Source of the DNA: an uncultured Pseudomonas sp.
GTDB taxonomy: Bacteria > Pseudomonadota > Gammaproteobacteria > Pseudomonadales > Pseudomonadaceae
Length of the DNA: 64,000 nt
Direction of reading: 5' to 3'
Assembly (NCBI RefSeq): GCF_946886105.1
Contig: NZ_CAMPHV010000005.1
Location: forward strand, 101,639-165,638
Part shown: piece after piece, positions 1 through 6,021 of the stretch
How the letters are laid out: each line of letters begins with the position of its first letter
How positions within the stretch are numbered: the first letter of the stretch is position 1
The notes under the pieces: generated by a model
Database searches by the model: none
What the model was told of the DNA's origin: nothing
Seen by the model: only the letters and a program-made list of their open reading frames with translations
Made by a program: the position numbers and the translations under genes

Positions 1-61
1 ACGCGCCGAGCAGGCCGCGGCGCAAGCCAAGGCCGGCACCGTCGACGAAATCCGTCCGCAT
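1..61 (-). CDS. hvfB: HvfB-type DUF692 (MNIO) enzyme, N-terminal fragment
   Basis: Only the first 20 codons are inside the window; the gene continues beyond base 1. The reverse strand reads MRTDFVDGAGLGLRRGLLGA, and the segment GAGLGLRRGLL resembles the start of DUF692 proteins. These are multinuclear iron oxidases (MNIO family) that convert Cys residues of a precursor peptide into oxazolone/thioamide groups. A purine-rich ribosome binding site (GAGG, AGGG) precedes the ATG, which lies 21 bases past the stop of the precursor gene, so the two are surely co-transcribed. The assignment rests on a very short stretch plus context; seeing the rest of the gene would settle it. Confidence 0.7.
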   Translation of the reverse strand, partial: MRTDFVDGAGLGLRRGLLGA

Positions 62-82
62 GTTCTGCCCTCCCGGCCTCAC

Positions 83-391
83 TCAGGCGTCCTGCTTCTC
101 GGCGCCGCACTTGCCTTCGCCGCATTTGCCTTCGGCTTCAGCCTTGGCACCGGGCTTGGCTTCGCCACCGCATTTGCCTTCGCCGCACTTGCCCTCGCTC
201 TCGGCCTTCATTTCACCGCCGCATTTACCCTCGCCACAGGAACCCTCGGCGGATTTCTCGCCGGCCGCCAGGCTGTAACCGCTGCTCAGCTCTTTCGCGG
301 CGAACGGATTGCCGGCGGCTTGCGCGGTAAATGCGGCGCTGGTCAACAAAGCGGCGCCCAGGCCAGCGACCAGGGTGTTCAGATGTTTCAT
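83..391 (-). CDS. hvfA: HvfA-type Cys-rich precursor peptide (putative RiPP metallophore)
   Basis: This 102-residue protein has a Sec signal peptide (residues 1 to about 26, cleavage near AQA). Its low-complexity Glu/Lys/Gly/Ala tail carries three tandem pairs of ExxCG: EGSCG-EGKCG at 49-58, EGKCG-EGKCG at 66-75 and EGKCG-EGKCG at 87-96. All six Cys are in these motifs. EGKCG is the motif that HvfB/HvfC enzymes modify in Haemophilus HvfA to a copper-binding oxazolone/thioamide. An upstream-extended frame exists, but the ATG at 391 is preceded by GGAGAG at good spacing and starts the signal peptide. hvfB follows at once. Copper binding is inferred from the family, not shown here. Confidence 0.88.
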   Translation of the reverse strand: MKHLNTLVAGLGAALLTSAAFTAQAAGNPFAAKELSSGYSLAAGEKSAEGSCGEGKCGGEMKAESEGKCGEGKCGGEAKPGAKAEAEGKCGEGKCGAEKQDA

Positions 392-445
392 GGCAACTCT
401 CCAATGCGTTTCGATAATGGGGCCGTATTGGCTCCCTCGGCATAA

Positions 446-473
446 TGGACGCGACAAGCGAGCGGGCGTTACA
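446..473 (-). promoter_or_regulatory. Candidate ECF-sigma promoter of hvfA
   Basis: On the minus strand upstream of hvfA there is TGTAACG (467-473), a 15-base spacer, then CGTCCA (446-451), about 55 bases before the start codon. An AAC-containing -35 and a CGT-containing -10 are typical of ECF promoters, and an ECF sigma gene lies just upstream. The assignment is a pattern match only. Confidence 0.4.
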
Positions 474-579
474 GCGAGCGGTGATTTTTATCGATCTGCC
501 CAGGCGACGATCCACGGGAGGCCTGCATCCGCCCTACCATGAGAGACTTTGCGCAAGTATGGAGGGGCGACAACGCGCC

Positions 580-610
580 GTAGGTTGGCGCTGAGCCCGC
601 GAAGCCCAAC
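580..610. repeat. Short dispersed palindromic repeat (GTAGGTTGG type)
   Basis: The block begins GTAGGTTGGCGCTGAGC and ends CGAAGCCCAAC. A near copy lies at 37824-37855. It is the only structure seen in the 420-base gap between hvfA and the anti-sigma gene apart from the candidate promoter. Confidence 0.6.
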
Positions 611-811
611 GAAGGATCACCGTGCTGCGTCAAGCCCATGAACTGGACGATTCGGATTCCGCAACGCGGCTCTTGTAGGGAGAACATGGCGAAGCCTTGT
701 CCGCCGGCAGCGCACTCACCTGTCTGCGCGACCAGATTTTCCGCACAGCGCCATGACCGCCTGAACATCGGCAGATCAGGCAATTCATCGTTACGAATCA
801 GGAATGGCGTA

Positions 812-1045
812 TCAGGAACGCTTGCGCCGCAGTTCCGCCAGTTTTTGCGCCAAGGCGTCGAGCTCGGCACTCTGCCCTTGCGGCAGTTTGCGCAGCACTG
901 CCTGACTCAGGCGCATCTGTTTGATAAAGCGTCGGCAGTTATGGCACATGGCCAAGTGCATGCGCACAGCCAGGCGCCTGCGCAGGTTCATCTGACCATC
1001 GAGAAAATCGCTGGATTGGGCGACCAGTTCCTTACAACTCAACAT
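812..1045 (-). CDS. Small zinc-type anti-sigma factor (zf-HC2/ZAS)
   Basis: This 77-residue soluble protein has the zinc anti-sigma signature Hx3Cx2C (H30, C34, C37) and an additional Cys at 4. There is no membrane helix, so it should act in the cytoplasm by holding the partner sigma factor. Its start overlaps the end of the sigma gene by 7 bases, the usual translational coupling of sigma/anti-sigma pairs. Family members release sigma when the zinc site is disturbed by thiol oxidation or metals. The signal here is unknown; the nearby hvf genes suggest copper or a related thiol stress (inference). Confidence 0.8.
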   Translation of the reverse strand: MLSCKELVAQSSDFLDGQMNLRRRLAVRMHLAMCHNCRRFIKQMRLSQAVLRKLPQGQSAELDALAQKLAELRRKRS

Positions 1046-1650
1046 GTCCCGGTCTCCTCGAAATGCTCCAGGGTGGCGAACACCTTCAGGCGCGCGCGGT
1101 GCAACAGCACCCGCACATTGGAGAGCGAGACCTGCAATAGATTACAAATCTCCTCCAACTCCATCCCCTCGCGCTCGCGCAGGTGCAGCACGCTGCCCTG
1201 CAGCTCGGAGAGACTAGCCAGGGTACGCTCCAGGCACTCGCGCAACTCGGCCTCGGTCAGCAGGGCCTCGGGCGTGTCCTGATGCCAGGCATGGGGCGCG
1301 AGCAGCCAGTGGCCATCCTCATGGAAGCGCTCCTCGCCGATAGTGCCGTGAGGCGAAGGGATATCGTCCAGCAACACTTCGCGGCGGTTGTGTTTGAGGC
1401 GGGTTTTCGCGGTATTCGCGGTGATGGTCAGCAACCAGGTCTTCAGGCTCGAGCGCCCTTGGAAACCCTCCAGGTTACGCACCACCGCAAGCCAGGCGTC
1501 CTGCACCACTTCATCGGCGTTGCGGCTGCCGACAATGGCGAACGCCACCGCGCGCATCGCCCCTTGATAAGCGGCGACCAGTTCGCGAAAGGCCTTTTGC
1601 TCGCCCGCCAACAGACGGGCGAGCAAGGCGCTGTCGGCGGGATAGTTCAT
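1039..1650 (-). CDS. ECF-family RNA polymerase sigma factor
   Basis: This is a 203-residue group IV sigma factor. Region 2 spans roughly residues 10-95, with helix VGSRNADEVVQDAWLAVV and the -10-reading segment FQGRSSLKTWLLTITANTAK. Region 4 lies near residues 130-195 (LQGSVLHLREREGMELEEIC, then LQVSLSNVRVLLHRARLKVF, the helix-turn-helix for the -35). The start codon overlaps the stop of the upstream ketoacyl synthase gene by one base, so the three genes form one transcription unit. From memory, the pair synthase plus ECF corresponds to PA3286-PA3285 of P. aeruginosa. The likely targets are its own neighbourhood, including hvfA. Confidence 0.92.
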   Translation of the reverse strand: MNYPADSALLARLLAGEQKAFRELVAAYQGAMRAVAFAIVGSRNADEVVQDAWLAVVRNLEGFQGRSSLKTWLLTITANTAKTRLKHNRREVLLDDIPSPHGTIGEERFHEDGHWLLAPHAWHQDTPEALLTEAELRECLERTLASLSELQGSVLHLREREGMELEEICNLLQVSLSNVRVLLHRARLKVFATLEHFEETGTC

Positions 1651-2786
1651 CAGCGCTTACGCAGAATCACGCTGCCGATCGAATAACCGGCGCCGAAGGA
1701 GCTGAGCACGCCCAAAGTACCGCTGGGCAAGTCGTCCTGGTTTTTGTGCAGGGCGATCACCGAGCCGGCCGAACTGGTGTTGGCATAGGTGTCGAGAATC
1801 ACCGGCGCCTCATGGGGCTCGGCATCGCGACCGAGCAGCTTGCGAGCGATCAGCAGGTTCATATTGAGGTTGGCCTGGTGCAGCCAGAAGCGCTTCACAT
1901 CGCTGACATTCAGCTGATTCTCGGCCAGGTGCGTGGCGATCAGCTCGGCGACCATCGGGCAGACATCGCGGAACACCTTGCGGCCTTCCTGGACGAAGAG
2001 TTTGTCCGGCGCCTCTCTGACCTTGCCCTCTTTACCCTCTTCCGCCGTGCGGTTGAGAAAGCCGAAGTTATTGCGGATGTTGTTGCTGAACTGGGTCAAC
2101 AACTTGGTGCCGACGATCTCGAACTGATATGGCGAGGTGGCCAGATCGGCGCGCTCGACGATCACCGCGGTGCAGGCATCGCCGAAAATGAAATGGCTGT
2201 CGCGGTCGCGGAAATTCAAATGGCCGGTACAGATTTCTGGGTTGACCATCAGAATCGCCCGCGCCTGGCCGAGTTGCACGCTATTGGCTGCGGCCTGGAT
2301 GCCGAAAGTCGCCGAGGAGCAGGCCACGTTCATGTCGTAACCGAAGCCCTGAATACCCAGAGCCGCCTGCACTTCGATGGCCACCGCCGGATAAGCGCGC
2401 TGCAGGTTGGAACAGGCGACGATCACCCCGTCGATATCGGCCGCGGTCTTGCCGGCGCGGCTCAGGGCTTCCTGAGCAGCGGCGACCGCCATCTCACAGA
2501 GAATCCCCCACTCCTCGTTGGAGCGCTCGGGAATGCGCGGCGTCATGCGCGTGGGGTCGAGGATGCCGGCTTTGTCGATGACGAAACGGCTCTTGATACC
2601 CGACGCTTTTTCGATAAAGGCGCTGTTCGATTCGGTCAGCGCCTCGACTTCACCCCGCGCAATCGCCTCGGCATTCTCGCTATTGAACAACTGAACGTAG
2701 GCATTGAATGCCTCCACCAGTTCCTCGTTGGAAATGCTGTTAGCCGGGGTAAAAAGACCTGTGCCGCTGATGACGACGTTGTGCAC
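1650..2786 (-). CDS. 3-ketoacyl-ACP synthase III family protein (FabH2/PA3286-like)
   Basis: This 378-residue KAS III fold enzyme has the catalytic triad visible: Cys156 in VACSSATFG, His in LHQANLNMN and Asn in YANTSSAGS, with a C-terminal [13 protein letters not shown] loop. The P. aeruginosa homologue (PA3286) condenses octanoyl-CoA with malonyl-ACP and shunts beta-oxidation intermediates into fatty acid synthesis. I chose the GTG start at 2786 because AGAGGAG lies 6 bases upstream and [12 protein letters not shown] is the usual N-terminus; a longer in-frame version has no better signal. It heads the unit with the ECF sigma and anti-sigma genes. Confidence 0.9.
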   Translation of the reverse strand: MHNVVISGTGLFTPANSISNEELVEAFNAYVQLFNSENAEAIARGEVEALTESNSAFIEKASGIKSRFVIDKAGILDPTRMTPRIPERSNEEWGILCEMAVAAAQEALSRAGKTAADIDGVIVACSNLQRAYPAVAIEVQAALGIQGFGYDMNVACSSATFGIQAAANSVQLGQARAILMVNPEICTGHLNFRDRDSHFIFGDACTAVIVERADLATSPYQFEIVGTKLLTQFSNNIRNNFGFLNRTAEEGKEGKVREAPDKLFVQEGRKVFRDVCPMVAELIATHLAENQLNVSDVKRFWLHQANLNMNLLIARKLLGRDAEPHEAPVILDTYANTSSAGSVIALHKNQDDLPSGTLGVLSSFGAGYSIGSVILRKR

Positions 2787-3168
2787 GGGAGGCTCCTCTT
2801 GTTCGGGCCGCATATGCCGGCCACTCTCTAAAGTGGTGTGCCCGAGGCAATGCGCCACGGACATAAAAATGCATAAAAAGCGGAGTTTATTCGCCAAACA
2901 ACGTCAAACGCTCGCCTCGAGCCGCAGAGTTTGCCACAGCCAGACAGCCGGCGTCCTCAGCTATGATGGCGCTCAGTCGAGATAACACAGACTGTGATGC
3001 CGGTCGTTTCGACAGCTCCGCCACCTGGAAATGCCCCCGCGCCGACCATTCACACGCACAAGCAGTAGCTCGTTTGTCTAAAACAACGAACCAGATAGAT
3101 AGCCAATGGCCTTCACAGCATAAACCTAAAGCGTAGAGGCGCGGCACCGGCGGCGTTCCGAAACGCAG

Positions 3169-3202
3169 AAACCCCTGAATTCACAAGGAAGTTCAGGGGT
3201 TT
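3169..3202 (-). terminator. Hairpin terminator downstream of mqsA, resembling the tRNA-Ser terminator
   Basis: An 11-base perfect stem AAACCCCTGAA / TTCAGGGGTTT (3169-3179 with 3192-3202) encloses a 12-base loop. It lies 57 bases past mqsA. Its stem and the following GTGC..TATGGC spacing closely resemble the terminator region of tRNA-Ser at 5748-5800. The 2787-3168 stretch before it shows no other feature. Confidence 0.65.
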
Positions 3203-3258
3203 TGGTGGTGCGGTATGGCAAGGCTTTAGCTTCCGATTCGGCGCTATTTGGCATAGTT

Positions 3259-3660
3259 TCAACCTGCACGCAGCTCGTTGATCAACTCGGGGTGTCGCCC
3301 CAGGATCTTGAACAGCTGCACCAAAGGCTGAGGGGCTTCCGTGCATCCTCGCTCGTAACGAGAAAACGCATTGGGTCCACCGCCGAACAACTCTGCTGCC
3401 TCTCGCTGACTCAAGTGCAACTGCTTGCGCACACTGCGAATCAGCTCCTGAGTTCCGCCCTGGGCGTTAACCTGTTGACGGGACTCGTTCATGGCACGCA
3501 TAACGCGCTCGCTTTCAGCAGGCCCCGTCAAGGACTCGCCGCAAGCATCGCACCAGTCAGCCGTTACAGCAGTAATTTGGGTGGTTTGCCCCTTGTAGGT
3601 GAAGGGCATATCGCGGGTACCGTGAACCAGTTCCGCCCCACCGCATATTGGACATTTCAT
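3259..3660 (-). CDS. mqsA: MqsA antitoxin / transcriptional repressor
   Basis: This 133-residue protein has the MqsA layout. The N-terminal zinc domain carries C3xxC6 (CPIC) and C37xxC40 (CDAC), at the same positions as I recall for E. coli MqsA. The C-terminal HTH_XRE domain (about residues 68-130) includes LSQREAAELFGGGPNAFSRY and ends near HPELINELR. The N-terminal domain neutralises the MqsR mRNA interferase, and the C-terminal domain represses its own promoter. The ATG at 3660 follows AAGGAGAAG and lies 2 bases after the mqsR stop. It appears intact although its toxin partner is interrupted. Confidence 0.92.
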   Translation of the reverse strand: MKCPICGGAELVHGTRDMPFTYKGQTTQITAVTADWCDACGESLTGPAESERVMRAMNESRQQVNAQGGTQELIRSVRKQLHLSQREAAELFGGGPNAFSRYERGCTEAPQPLVQLFKILGRHPELINELRAG

Positions 3661-3662
3661 GG

Positions 3663-3959
3663 TCACTTCTCCTTAAAGGATACGATCAGCAGATCGGCTA
3701 CCAGCGTGAACTTCAGGTACACCTGCCCGAACTCGGTTTCGGGTCGGTAAACGTCCTGCCAGTTGGTATGATCCGCATAGCTTGTCATGCTCTTGAAAAA
3801 GTCGCGGCTGGTCAGGGCATTGATTACGACCAGCATATCGGCCACCTCCATGCCCAGCTCAGCGCCCCCTTCAAGGGCCACGCGGGTGAAGCGATAACGC
3901 TGCTCGGCCACGGCCTGCTTCACCAGCTACAGCTTGAAATGGGGTTTGCGTTTTTCCAT
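3663..3959 (-). pseudogene. mqsR: mqsR toxin gene with in-frame amber stop at codon 11
   Basis: Read from the ATG at 3959, the frame gives MEKRKPHFKL, then TAG (3927-3929), then LVKQAVAEQRYRF and onward to VYRPETEFGQVYLKFT and the conserved end LLIVSFKEK. The total is 98 codons including the stop, the length of E. coli MqsR, and the remainder aligns well (SDHT-type, WQDVYRP). So the GCU-cutting mRNA interferase is interrupted by one nonsense codon but otherwise well preserved, suggesting recent inactivation. Reinitiation at the GTG of codon 13 (86 residues) is conceivable but has no clear ribosome binding site. A sequencing error at 3927-3929 is the main alternative. Confidence 0.8.
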
Positions 3960-3964
3960 GCAGC

Positions 3965-3989
3965 GAAACTAACCCTTTAGGTTAGTTTC
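3965..3989. promoter_or_regulatory. Palindromic operator, probable MqsA binding site
   Basis: A perfect inverted repeat GAAACTAACC-N5-GGTTAGTTTC lies immediately upstream of mqsR, 6 bases before its ATG. Its core AACCC-TTT-AGGTT matches the AACCT-spacer-AGGTT type of site bound by E. coli MqsA. It also lies just in front of the divergent small reading frame at 4006. Confidence 0.75.
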
Positions 3990-4005
3990 ATCAAGGTGGA
4001 TTCAC

Positions 4006-4200
4006 ATGAAAAGTGACGGCTATACGCAACTGCGCGGCCTATTACTCTCAGGGGCAGCATCCAAGCCCACGATACCGGCTGATCGCCAATACTTCGCACG
4101 CCTCCGTCACCGAGTCCGGCAGGCCAAGTCCGCTACGGGCTTATGTGAGTTAGTGACAGCTTTGGCACAGACCGGAGGGGTGCGGGAAGACGCGGGATAA
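4006..4200 (+). pseudogene. Remnant of a ParD-like antitoxin C-terminus
   Basis: This is a 64-residue frame with AAGGTGG 5 bases before its ATG. The stretch YTQLRGLLLSGAASKPTIPA and then YFARLRHRVR looks like the C-terminal, toxin-binding half of CopG/ParD-type antitoxins (LRxLLLxGAAS...ADxxYFxxLRxRV). The N-terminal ribbon-helix-helix DNA-binding part is absent, and no ParE toxin follows. It is divergent from mqsRA and shares the palindromic operator region. I read it as a truncated remnant that could still be translated. The family call is from memory of the motif and is moderate at best. Confidence 0.4.
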
Positions 4201-5017
4201 AACGGGAAGAAACGGGATAAGCTAGGAAATACGAGGGCTTCAGCGGGGCGCAGATCGCCAAAATAGTGCCAAAGCCAAAAAGCAGTGCCAAAACTCGAAA
4301 ACGCCCAAAAGTCGGAATTTCGCGAATCTTTTGGCACAGCGTCCAGGGTCGCAGACAGCACTCGCATCAACACGGGTGGCGGGCTTGTCGGTGCCAACCG
4401 CCTTTCAAGGTCAGTCACGAAACTTGAACGGAAGATTGACCGAGCTTTCAAGCTTTCAGGTTCGATCAAATATCGCCCAAGCTACTGAATTCAAAGGCTT
4501 AGCTGGCGAAAGACTCTGGGAACATTGACCGCCAACCTTGACCGAACTTGAAACCCGCCAACTGTTCAGACGCCTTCCCTTTGAGCCATCAAGCCTCCCT
4601 GATGCGGTGACCCAAAGGCATCCGATTCCGTACCTGTGAATCGGATGTTCTTACGCAACCGCATCCGATTCATCCGAATCCATACAGCCAACTGATTTCA
4701 AAAGGATTTTTACAGATAGGTCGCACGCCAAATCCCGGAGGAATCGGACTCAGACAGGCTGCTTGAAACATCCCATTCCCGCTACCTGGAACCGCAGAAC
4801 CCCTTTCTTTTCTCACCAGAGGAAAAGAAACCAGTCTAGAGACTGCTTGCTTCCTTTCTTTTAGCTGTAACTATATGTATTAAAAGGTTATTTTTTCATT
4901 TATAGGGTAGGAGTTCAGCACCTTGTAAAGAAAGCTCTGTAGTGCCAAAGACCTCGCAAAAATCGGAGTTATTTGGCGCTCTTGCCGGTGCCAATCATCC
5001 AGCAAGGCTGTGCCAAA
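4161..5017. repeat. Dispersed octamer GTGCCAAA, six exact copies on both strands
   Basis: Exact copies lie at 4266-4273, 4285-4292, 4942-4949 and 5010-5017 on the plus strand, and at 4161-4168 and 4330-4337 inverted. One-mismatch copies lie at 4391-4398 and 4988-4995. This fills a 930-base stretch (4201-5133) with no convincing gene and an AT-rich segment near 4800-4920. The spacing is irregular. They may be protein-binding sites of the lost mobile element. Confidence 0.5.
4619..4671. repeat. CATCCGATTC inverted and direct repeats
   Basis: CATCCGATTC (4619-4628) is mirrored perfectly by GAATCGGATG (4638-4647) across 9 bases, and repeated directly at 4662-4671. The next bases ATCCGAATCC give a partial fourth unit. 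Such short, spaced repeats next to an integrase remnant could be arm-type recombinase sites or a repressor operator. Confidence 0.45.
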
Positions 5018-5045
5018 ACCGCCGCCTGCTTACAGCTTATAGTTA

Positions 5046-5088
5046 GGGGAATGGGGGAATGTCACGGAAAGCCACTCCCCCATTCCCC
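5046..5088. repeat. Strong 12-bp hairpin (GGGGAATGGGGG / CCCCCATTCCCC)
   Basis: A perfect 12-base inverted repeat with a 19-base loop lies just upstream of the integrase tail. It has no T-tract, so it is not a clear terminator. It may be a structured end of the former element. Confidence 0.5.
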
Positions 5089-5130
5089 AAACGAAAAAGG
5101 CCTGCAGGGCGTAAACCTCTGCTGGCCTTT

Positions 5131-5144
5131 AATATGGCGGGAAG
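5131..5144. other. att-like duplicate of the tRNA-Ser 3' end
   Basis: AATATGGCGGGAAG is identical to 5787-5800, which covers the CCA end and acceptor 3' strand of tRNA-Ser (minus strand). Integrase homology begins right after it. A 14-base exact match at this spot suggests a former attachment or deletion junction. Confidence 0.45.
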
Positions 5145-5274
5145 TGTCCTGACATTGCAGAAGATACTAGGCCATTCGAGCCTAGCTATAACCGTACGCT
5201 ACGCGCATCTGGCCCCAGACCATCTTCAGGCGGCTGTGCGGCTAGGCCCTTTAAAAAGCTTCTTGTCGACTTAG
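5134..5274 (+). pseudogene. C-terminal tail of a phage-type tyrosine integrase
   Basis: The frame reads GSVLTLQKILGHSSLAITVR and then YAHLAPDHLQAAVRLGPL. This is the end of a tyrosine recombinase, with the conserved LGH(S) and the catalytic Tyr in RYAHL. The rest of the catalytic domain (the R...HxxR residues) is missing upstream, where no homology is visible in any frame. Orientation is toward tRNA-Ser(CGA), the likely integration target. It is a remnant, not a functional gene. Confidence 0.8.
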
Positions 5275-5296
5275 GTGAATTAGAACCTAACGGTAA

Positions 5297-5680
5297 TCAA
5301 GCTTTCTCACGCAGTCTTATCACCGCACCGGTGCAAGCTACACAGGCCAGTAGGTAGCAGAAAATCACCATTACAGCCGCGCCCATCCAGCGGAGGATCG
5401 AAGCTCTCCGCTCAAGCGAGACTGTCTTATCCTGATCTTGCACTCTTTCCAGGAACTGTTCAGCTGCCTCCCTAGCTTGTTCGTTGGCTTCGCAGCGTAC
5501 TTCCTGATATATGCGTTTAAGTTCTTCTTTGTAGCTTTGACCTATTACAGATGCTGCCAGGTCCTGACGTGTTGCCTCGAGAATCGCCTTATCTAGTCCA
5601 CTGCTGAAGCCTGCCATCAGGTAAAGGCCCACTGTGATCAGTAGTTTTCGCCAACTGGGTTTCAACAACCTAAGGATCAT
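5297..5680 (-). CDS. Hypothetical membrane protein
   Basis: This 127-residue protein has one hydrophobic segment near the N-terminus (LLITVGLYLMAGF, about 13-26) and a second near the C-terminus (AAVMVIFCYLLACVACTGAV, about 101-120). A Glu/Arg/Gln-rich helical stretch lies between them. No family was recognised. It sits between the integrase tail and tRNA-Ser, so it is probably cargo of the island. Convincing coding features are a single good ATG with GGAGGGA upstream and no overlap with neighbours. Confidence 0.6.
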   Translation of the reverse strand: MILRLLKPSWRKLLITVGLYLMAGFSSGLDKAILEATRQDLAASVIGQSYKEELKRIYQEVRCEANEQAREAAEQFLERVQDQDKTVSLERRASILRWMGAAVMVIFCYLLACVACTGAVIRLREKA

Positions 5681-5747
5681 CCTTCCCTCCTAACAACGCT
5701 GTGTGATTTCGACACTTCTTCACACTTGGCCGACCTGAAACGAAAAA

Positions 5748-5775
5748 ACCCCCGAAACTCTAGGAATTTCAGGGG
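5748..5775 (-). terminator. Terminator of tRNA-Ser
   Basis: On the minus strand the stem CCCCTGAAA / TTTCGGGGG (one mismatch) is followed by TTTTTT, 15 bases past the CCA end of the tRNA. Confidence 0.75.
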
Positions 5776-5790
5776 CTTAGACGTGCAATA

Positions 5791-5880
5791 TGGCGGGAAG
5801 ATAGGGATTTGAACCCTAGGTACCATCGCTGATACAACGGATTTCGAATCCGTCCCGTTCGGCCACTCCGGCATCTTCCC
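5791..5880 (-). tRNA. tRNA-Ser (anticodon CGA)
   Basis: This 90-base gene has acceptor stem GGGAAGA / TCTTCCC, discriminator G and an encoded CCA. The anticodon arm is ACGGA-TTCGAAA-TCCGT (anticodon CGA, reads UCG). It has a long class II variable arm and the T loop GGTTCAAATCC. Its 3' end faces the decayed island at 3160-5790 and is the probable integration site. Confidence 0.95.
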
Positions 5881-6021
5881 GTGGCGGCGCGCATGATAGC
5901 AGCTGAAATCGATTTGGCGAAGCCCGCCGGGGGTAAATTTCTTGCTTGCTTTCAGGCGCTTGCGTCATTCGGCTGGTGTATGGCAATGGCGGCAACAGGG
6001 TGCCGCCACTGTCCGGACCGT

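Noticed and set aside
60..278. Plus-strand frame with repeated PSPHLPS units
   Set aside because: It is the mirror of the EGKCG repeats of hvfA; there is no start signal, and the minus-strand gene has a signal peptide and a ribosome binding site.
2787..3168. Coding frames in the gap upstream of the ketoacyl synthase
   Set aside because: Frames on both strands lack ribosome binding sites and family-like residues; I see nothing to report there.
4107..4469. 120-residue minus frame inside the island
   Set aside because: No ribosome binding site, odd composition, no recognisable family; it overlaps octamer repeats and the ParD-like remnant.
4141..5020. Possible CRISPR array from the GTGCCAAA repeats
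   Set aside because: The units are only 8 bases, on both strands and irregularly spaced; there are no cas genes.
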